DNA of 9,809 nt from Methanolinea sp. UBA477 (GTDB lineage Archaea; Halobacteriota; Methanomicrobia; Methanomicrobiales; Methanospirillaceae), in NCBI GenBank assembly GCA_002509485.1, contig DAWO01000094.1:1-9809 (forward strand), in the 5' to 3' direction. Under the pieces are notes generated by a model. That model saw nothing but the letters and a program-made list of their open reading frames with translations. It was not told the DNA's origin and searched no databases. This document shows positions 6,209 through 9,809 of the stretch, piece after piece. Positions within the stretch are counted from its first letter, which is position 1; the number at the start of each line of letters is the position of its first letter. The translations under genes and the position numbers were made by a program.

Positions 6209-7405
6209 ATGGATAACATATCACACTTCAGGTTCTCCCGAAGAAGCATGGCCACACCCCGTTCCATGATACGGGAGATACTCAAAGTATGCGGGCAGCC
6301 GGATATCATCTCATTTGCCGGTGGACTTCCAAGCCCTGATTTCCTGGACACCGAAGGTATACGCGAGGCGTCGTATCAGGTGCTTGCACGGGAGGGAAGG
6401 CGGCGTTCCAGTACTCGACTACAGAGGGGTATCGTCCGCTTCGTGAGTGGATTGCGGCACGCTACGAAAAAGACTGCACATTTCAGTCGATCCCGACGAG
6501 ATCCTTATCACCAACGGTTCACAGCAGACGCTTGACCTCCTGGCGAGGATCTTCATCGACGAAGGGGATCCAATCCTCATCGAGACGCCCGGATATCTCG
6601 GGGCCATCCAGGCCTTCTCCCAGTATATGCCTGTCTTCCATGCTATCCCTCTCGAACAGGACGGTCCGGATATCTCCTGCCTTTGCCAGGTTCTCGAAAA
6701 AACAGACCCGAAATTCCTGTATACGATACCAAATTCCCAGAATCCTTCAGGGATAACCTACAGCACAGAGCGGAGAAGAGAGATCTCGTCCCTTCTCAAA
6801 GAGCACGACACCCTCCTCCTGGAGGACGACGCCTACGGGGAGATCCGGTTTTCCGGCGCCCGGAGACCATCTTTCCGGAATCTTCTTGCCGGCGATCAAA
6901 CCATACTTCTGGGATCCTTCTCAAAGATCGTTGCTCCGGGATTCCGCCTGGGCTGGCTCTGTGCTCCAGGGGAGATAATCGATAAGGCCATCACCGCCAA
7001 GCAGGCCTCTGACCTCCATACCAATATCTTCGCCCAGCATGTACTGGCCCGGTACCTCGAAAGGATCGATATGGACTCCAGGATCTCTTCCATCAACAGG
7101 GCCTATGCTGAAAAATGCTCTTTGATGCTCGAATGCATGGACAGGCTCTTCCCGGAAGGAATCGGGTATACCCGCCCGGACGGGGGATGTTCATCTGGCT
7201 CACACTCCCTGAAGGGTTCTCTGCCATGGAACTCTGGAGGCGTGCTTTGGAGAAGAATGGGGCTATCCTTCCCGGAACTCCATTTTACACGGACGGAGGA
7301 GGAGACAGCGGCGTCAGGCTGAATTTCTCAAACGCGGACGCAGAGACGATAGAGATCGGGATCTCGAGGCTGGCCAAAGTCCTCGAGGATTGCATGAATA
7401 CATAA
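6209..7405 (+). pseudogene. PLP-dependent aminotransferase class I/II, frame broken three times
   Basis: Three frames together spell one aminotransferase of the 2-aminoadipate/LysN-like, MocR-related branch. Frame 1 (6209 to ~6396) gives 'MDNISHFRFSRRSMATP' and 'IISFAGGLPSPDF'. A second frame (~6394-6483) gives 'KAAFQYSTTEGYRPLREWIA'. A third (~6481-7186) gives 'VDPDEILITNGSQQTLDLLA', 'YTIPNSQNPSGITYS', 'LLLEDDAYGEIRFSG' and the PLP-lysine motif 'LGSFSKIVAPGFRLGW'. The first frame returns for 'GMFIWLTLPEGF' up to 'GVRLNFSNADAE' and TAA at 7405. Each break is repaired by one extra base in a run: G at 6394-6396, T at 6481-6483, G at 7182-7186. With three bases added the gene is 1200 bases, 399 residues, the normal family length, and all conserved motifs are present. 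It is therefore either a very recent pseudogene or a functional gene damaged by sequencing indels. The substrate (2-aminoadipate, aromatic or branched-chain amino acid) cannot be settled from sequence. Confidence 0.85.
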
Positions 7406-7411
7406 TATCGA

Positions 7412-7440
7412 TCCTCTTCTCTCTCCTTCTCTCACCCTCT
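7412..7440 (+). terminator. Pyrimidine-rich tract after the aminotransferase gene
   Basis: Almost every base here is C or T (TCCTCTTCTCTCTCC and onward), immediately after the TAA at 7405. Archaeal RNA polymerase often terminates in T-rich non-template tracts, so this may end the plus-strand transcript. It overlaps the last codons of the convergent minus-strand gene, and the many C residues make it weak. Confidence 0.25.
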
Positions 7441-8064
7441 ACGTTTCGCAGCCAGAACCATTCCCCCGAACAATCCGGCGAGAGTAATATGGATTGGTAA
7501 ATGAACCGCAGGGGTCTTTATTGGAGTCGTGTCTTCTGCCGTGGCCGTAGATTGGGATCTTACAGGTACTGATGCGGGAAGCGGAGAGTACAGTTCTCGC
7601 ACGATGGTCTTTTCGCTTCCTCCAACTATAGTCCCCTGGTTGTTCAGTTCCACCACACGAAGAACAGTGACTGACGTACCATCTGCGGATAAGGGTGCGT
7701 ATCCATTCAGCTGTACTGATACAGAGACGTCCCTGCTGGTGGGGTAGGAGAGGAGGTACCCATTTACAAAGGCGTAATTGCCATGCTGGATTATTTGAGC
7801 CGCAGGAACCCCGTCAACCTCCACGTCGATGACCCAGTATGCCCTGTCCAAGTCTGTCGATAGTTGCAGTGTGTGACCGTTAGCAAATGTCATAGCCCCC
7901 GAGGGAACAATCTCCACAATTGCTGATACATTCACCACCACGCCCGGTTCAAGAGGCTCTCCCGGAGGCTGCACCTCCGCTTTATTCAGGTTCAGAATGG
8001 CCGAAACGGGAGAGGCAGAGATGAGGACGAGGATGCATACAATGAAAATGATGCGGGTCTTCAT
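7432..8064 (-). CDS. Secreted protein with signal peptide and C-terminal membrane anchor, unknown function
   Basis: I do not recognise a named family. From ATG at 8062-8064 the protein has 210 residues: a signal peptide (MKTRIIFIVCILVLISASPVSA, 1-22), a beta-rich extracellular region of about 135 residues (for example 'GVVVNVSAIVEIVP', 'DVEVDGVPAAQIIQHGNYAF', 'DVSVSVQLNGYAPLSADGTS'), a Ser/Thr/Pro-rich linker (159-189), one membrane helix (about 189-206) and a positive tail KRRG. This is the layout of archaeal surface proteins anchored at the C-terminus; the PGF motif of PGF-CTERM proteins is absent. The start was chosen for the signal peptide and for GGAGAG, four bases upstream on the minus strand. 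An in-frame ATG at 8130 would add 22 charged residues in front of the signal peptide and overlap the regulator gene. It lies 46 bases after that regulator gene and is probably co-transcribed with it. Confidence 0.7.
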   Translation of the reverse strand: MKTRIIFIVCILVLISASPVSAILNLNKAEVQPPGEPLEPGVVVNVSAIVEIVPSGAMTFANGHTLQLSTDLDRAYWVIDVEVDGVPAAQIIQHGNYAFVNGYLLSYPTSRDVSVSVQLNGYAPLSADGTSVTVLRVVELNNQGTIVGGSEKTIVRELYSPLPASVPVRSQSTATAEDTTPIKTPAVHLPIHITLAGLFGGMVLAAKRRG

Positions 8065-8110
8065 TGATCTCTCCGTAATGAACAAATCATTCTTCTTCCA
8101 TGCACGTGCG

Positions 8111-8335
8111 TCATTCTTCCAGTACGACATATTCTCCTACATCGTCATCGAAGATAAATACTTCATCAATCGAGGAGCCAAGTGCCTTGGCGACGTCATG
8201 CGCAAGCCTCAGGGAGGGGTTGTATGTTCCTTTCTCAAGAAAAACTATCGTCTCTCTCCTCACCCCTGCCGCCGCTGCCAGTTCTGCCTGCGTCATCGCG
8301 GTCCTAGCCCGAAGCTGCCTGATATGGTTTTCCAT
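8111..8335 (-). CDS. Small XRE-family helix-turn-helix transcriptional regulator
   Basis: This 74-residue protein is almost entirely one Cro/CI-type DNA-binding domain. 'MTQAELAAAAGV' (14-25) forms the turn region, 'RRETIVFLEKGTYNPSLRLA' (26-45) contains the recognition helix, and 'DVAKALGSSIDEVFIFDDD' (47-65) is the usual fourth helix and short tail. It belongs to the minimal XRE type common in archaea and bacteria, likely binding DNA as a dimer. The ATG at 8335 has GGGAGAG seven bases upstream on the minus strand, and that site lies inside a perfect palindrome (8342-8358), which suggests autoregulation. It stands 60 bases downstream of the YhfC-like gene and 46 bases upstream of the secreted-protein gene, all in one direction. 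It may control this cluster; the effector is unknown. Confidence 0.9.
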   Translation of the reverse strand: MENHIRQLRARTAMTQAELAAAAGVRRETIVFLEKGTYNPSLRLAHDVAKALGSSIDEVFIFDDDVGEYVVLEE

Positions 8336-8341
8336 GTAACA

Positions 8342-8358
8342 ACTCTCCCTGGGAGAGT
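8342..8358. promoter_or_regulatory. Perfect palindrome over the regulator's ribosome binding site
   Basis: ACTCTCCC-T-GGGAGAGT has two 8-base arms and a one-base centre. The minus-strand Shine-Dalgarno GGGAGAG of the XRE gene is one arm. As DNA it looks like a dimer operator just downstream of the presumed transcription start. As RNA the arms could also pair as a 6-base stem with a 5-base loop and hide the ribosome binding site. Confidence 0.5.
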
Positions 8359-8387
8359 ATGTGAACTATTTATCACTAAAAGAATAA

Positions 8388-8393
8388 GTATAA
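8388..8393 (-). promoter_or_regulatory. Candidate TATA box of the XRE regulator gene
   Basis: The minus strand reads TTATAC within an AT-rich stretch (8360-8400). It would put transcription start near 8363 and give a leader of about 28 bases that contains the Shine-Dalgarno site. A second AT-rich option, GATAAATAG at about 8365-8373, would leave too short a leader for it. Confidence 0.3.
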
Positions 8394-8395
8394 TG

Positions 8396-9220
8396 TTATA
8401 AATAGTTAACTTCTTCCCTGAACTCGGCGACGCGGTCCCTCCCCATCATCTTCCATATCCAGAGTATGACCAGGAGGGCCAGGATGGCATTCAAGGCCAG
8501 TATCCCCTCTGTTGGCCAGATGCCGTATAACCTGGCGATGTAGACTGCAACGAAATCCACGGAGCTATGCCATGCGATGGCTGCCAGGAGAAATCTCCAC
8601 TCCAGGCGGACGACAGAATAGAGTACCAGGAGCGTAAAGGCGATGTGCAGGATGATTGTCATGATTCTCTCGAAGAGTCCGGGGATTATATCAAGGGGCG
8701 TCAGGGACGAAAGCGTTCCAACCGCTGCAAGCTGTCGGGGATCGGTGAGGATGGCAGAGATCATTCCGGAATTTCCCGACACGAACACGATATAGAGGAT
8801 CATCGACTGGAGGACGAGGAGGGCCACGATGATCGACTCGACTCCCCCCCATCCGACACCGAAGAGCAGGCCGTTCTCTCTTGAGAGAAGCAGCCTTCTT
8901 GCCGGGAAGAAGAGGGAGAATACCAGGTACCTGATGCCCTCCTCCACGACCCCTGCACAAAGTCCCAGGAATAGTGCGAGGGCTGCCAGCATCATCGTCG
9001 GATCGGGGAGTACACTCCTGACCCATTCGGAATATGGCGGCTCAAGCAGCATGAGAAGCGGTACGTGGATCACCTGCGATATGATAAAAAACAGGGCTCC
9101 ATAGAGGAAAATACTCCACCCAAGGTCAAATTTTTTGATGATGCAATATCCAAGGATGAGAGGGATGGCAATCTCGGCGAGCACCACGAGTGCAAATGTC
9201 AGGACGACCATGATGTCCAT
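8396..9220 (-). CDS. YhfC-like predicted intramembrane metalloprotease
   Basis: The 274-residue protein has about seven to eight membrane helices (for example 5-27, 36-57, 77-101, 117-148, 187-204, 210-228 and 241-257). It carries the acidic/histidine pattern of the YhfC family, relatives of the CAAX-protease/PrsW (CPBP) superfamily: 'AGVVEEGIRYLVF' with E93-E94, 'FGVGWGGVESI' with E128, H192 in 'ILHIAFTLLVLYSVV', and H218/D222 in 'AIAWHSSVDFV'. The Glu and His residues inside helices would bind zinc and act in cleavage within the membrane; this is family knowledge, not shown here. No substrate is known; the anchored surface protein two genes on is one candidate by adjacency only. ATG at 9220 is used; ATG at 9211 is an alternative. 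No Shine-Dalgarno is seen, and a TATA-like element about 29 bases upstream fits a leaderless mRNA. Confidence 0.75.
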   Translation of the reverse strand: MDIMVVLTFALVVLAEIAIPLILGYCIIKKFDLGWSIFLYGALFFIISQVIHVPLLMLLEPPYSEWVRSVLPDPTMMLAALALFLGLCAGVVEEGIRYLVFSLFFPARRLLLSRENGLLFGVGWGGVESIIVALLVLQSMILYIVFVSGNSGMISAILTDPRQLAAVGTLSSLTPLDIIPGLFERIMTIILHIAFTLLVLYSVVRLEWRFLLAAIAWHSSVDFVAVYIARLYGIWPTEGILALNAILALLVILWIWKMMGRDRVAEFREEVNYL

Positions 9221-9242
9221 GAGAAGACGGTTATGGCTCCCT

Positions 9243-9254
9243 GGTTAATAAAGC
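9243..9254 (-). promoter_or_regulatory. Candidate TATA box of the YhfC-like gene
   Basis: The minus strand reads GCTTTATTAACC, centred about 29 bases before the ATG at 9220. Archaeal TATA boxes lie about 26-27 bases before transcription start, so the transcript would begin at or very near the start codon, in keeping with the missing Shine-Dalgarno site. Confidence 0.45.
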
Positions 9255-9341
9255 CTGGTTGAACCGGTCCTGTTGATTGCCCTTCCAGGACCCCGGGGTA
9301 AACGAGATCAATCGGGAACTTGTGCATTCATTTCCTGACAG

Positions 9342-9809
9342 TCAGGGGAGATAGTCAAGAATGATCCGCCATTCCCTGATCTTGTCCTCCAGGGAATACC
9401 TGGCATTCGCGGGACTCGTTGATGGCAGTCTCTGGAAAACCAGGCCTTCCGGGAGGCTCTCTCCCCTGACGCTCCGGAGAAAAAATGACCACGCCCTGCC
9501 GCCATTCAGCCCGACAAACCGTATCCCCTGGTTCATTTCCAGAAATCCCAAAATATCGTTCAGCCTTGCCTCCCTGATATCCTGGTCCATGCTTCCCTGC
9601 TGGAACTTTCGGGATCCGACCATGTCCCAGACTGCGATGCGGCGATCCTTCAGCCGGGAGTAAGTCCTGAATATCTCCCCGCCATCAGGCAGATCAAGGA
9701 TAGCCCTCATCACCTTCCAGAACTGGTTTTTGGGATTTGCATAATACAGTCCTTTCTCAAGCGACATTCTGCTCGGAAAACTCCCCAGGACAAGGACTGC
9801 CGGGTCATC
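9342..9809 (-). CDS. DNA-deoxyinosine (hypoxanthine-DNA) glycosylase, 5' end outside window
   Basis: The frame is open from the window edge and ends with TGA at 9342-9344, giving 155 residues; about 15 N-terminal residues are probably missing. The visible start 'VLVLGSFPS' is motif 1 of the uracil-DNA-glycosylase superfamily, followed by 'MSLEKGLYYANPKNQFWKVM', whose Asn in ANPKNQFW is the likely catalytic residue of the family-6 (hypoxanthine) branch. Further on are 'RRIAVWDMVGS', 'GSMDQDIREARLNDILGF', 'IRFVGLNGG' and motif 2 'FQRLPSTSPANARYS'. The enzyme removes hypoxanthine formed by adenine deamination, starting base excision repair. The internal ATG at 9767 is not the start because the motif-1 strand lies upstream of it in frame. 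It faces the same way as the YhfC-like gene but is separated from it by 121 bases including a TATA-like element, so it is probably a separate unit. Confidence 0.88.
   Translation of the reverse strand, partial: DDPAVLVLGSFPSRMSLEKGLYYANPKNQFWKVMRAILDLPDGGEIFRTYSRLKDRRIAVWDMVGSRKFQQGSMDQDIREARLNDILGFLEMNQGIRFVGLNGGRAWSFFLRSVRGESLPEGLVFQRLPSTSPANARYSLEDKIREWRIILDYLP

Noticed and set aside
6394..6396. Programmed frameshifting in the aminotransferase gene
   Set aside because: Three shifts would be needed, the runs are short and there is no classic slippery heptamer with a downstream structure; loss of bases or miscalls are simpler.
8065..8130. 22-residue N-terminal extension of the secreted protein from ATG 8130
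   Set aside because: It overlaps the regulator gene and puts a charged stretch before a clear signal peptide; ATG 8064 has a good GGAGAG site.
1..9809. CRISPR array, tRNA, rRNA, transposon or phage defence system
   Set aside because: No repeat-spacer pattern, RNA-gene signature, transposase motif or known defence domain could be found by reading either strand.

Overview
The window looks like a piece of a moderately GC-rich euryarchaeal chromosome, most likely a methanogen of the Methanomicrobiales type. The reasons are tightly overlapping trp genes in the order D-C-F-B-A, AT-rich TATA-like elements just upstream of genes that partly lack Shine-Dalgarno sites, and a hypoxanthine-type DNA glycosylase of the sort described from Methanosarcina. 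The genus is an inference; no rRNA or other marker is present.

Bases 1-3631 (plus strand) are the distal part of a tryptophan operon: the 3' end of trpD, then complete trpC, trpF, trpB and trpA. Neighbours overlap by 4, 10, 4 and 4 bases, which implies one mRNA and translational coupling. Together they turn anthranilate plus PRPP into tryptophan. The striking point is trpF: its conserved N-terminus can only be included if translation starts at an ATT codon (1072), which lies behind a good Shine-Dalgarno site.

Bases 3688-4908 (minus strand) hold a broken glyoxalase/VOC-family gene (one nonsense codon, one missing base) and an intact SagB-like FMN nitroreductase. Divergent from the latter, 4968-5951 (plus) encodes a membrane protein with two Gate (nucleoside-recognition-like) repeats. 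Bases 6209-7405 (plus) hold a PLP-dependent aminotransferase gene whose reading frame is broken three times, each time by one base apparently lost from a short homopolymer. The stretch 5952-6208 (257 bases) carries only a possible terminator hairpin and a TATA-like promoter.

Bases 7432-9220 (minus strand) form a compact three-gene cluster: a YhfC-like intramembrane protease (8396-9220), a small XRE/HTH regulator (8111-8335) with a perfect palindrome over its ribosome binding site, and a secreted, C-terminally membrane-anchored protein (7432-8064). The cluster may be a small regulated cell-surface module, but the link is inferred only from adjacency. The window ends inside a DNA-deoxyinosine (hypoxanthine-DNA) glycosylase gene on the minus strand (9342 to beyond 9809).

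I saw no CRISPR array, tRNA, rRNA, transposase or recognisable defence system. The most unusual items are the ATT start of trpF, the set of homopolymer one-base losses in two neighbouring accessory genes, and the protease/regulator/surface-protein cluster.
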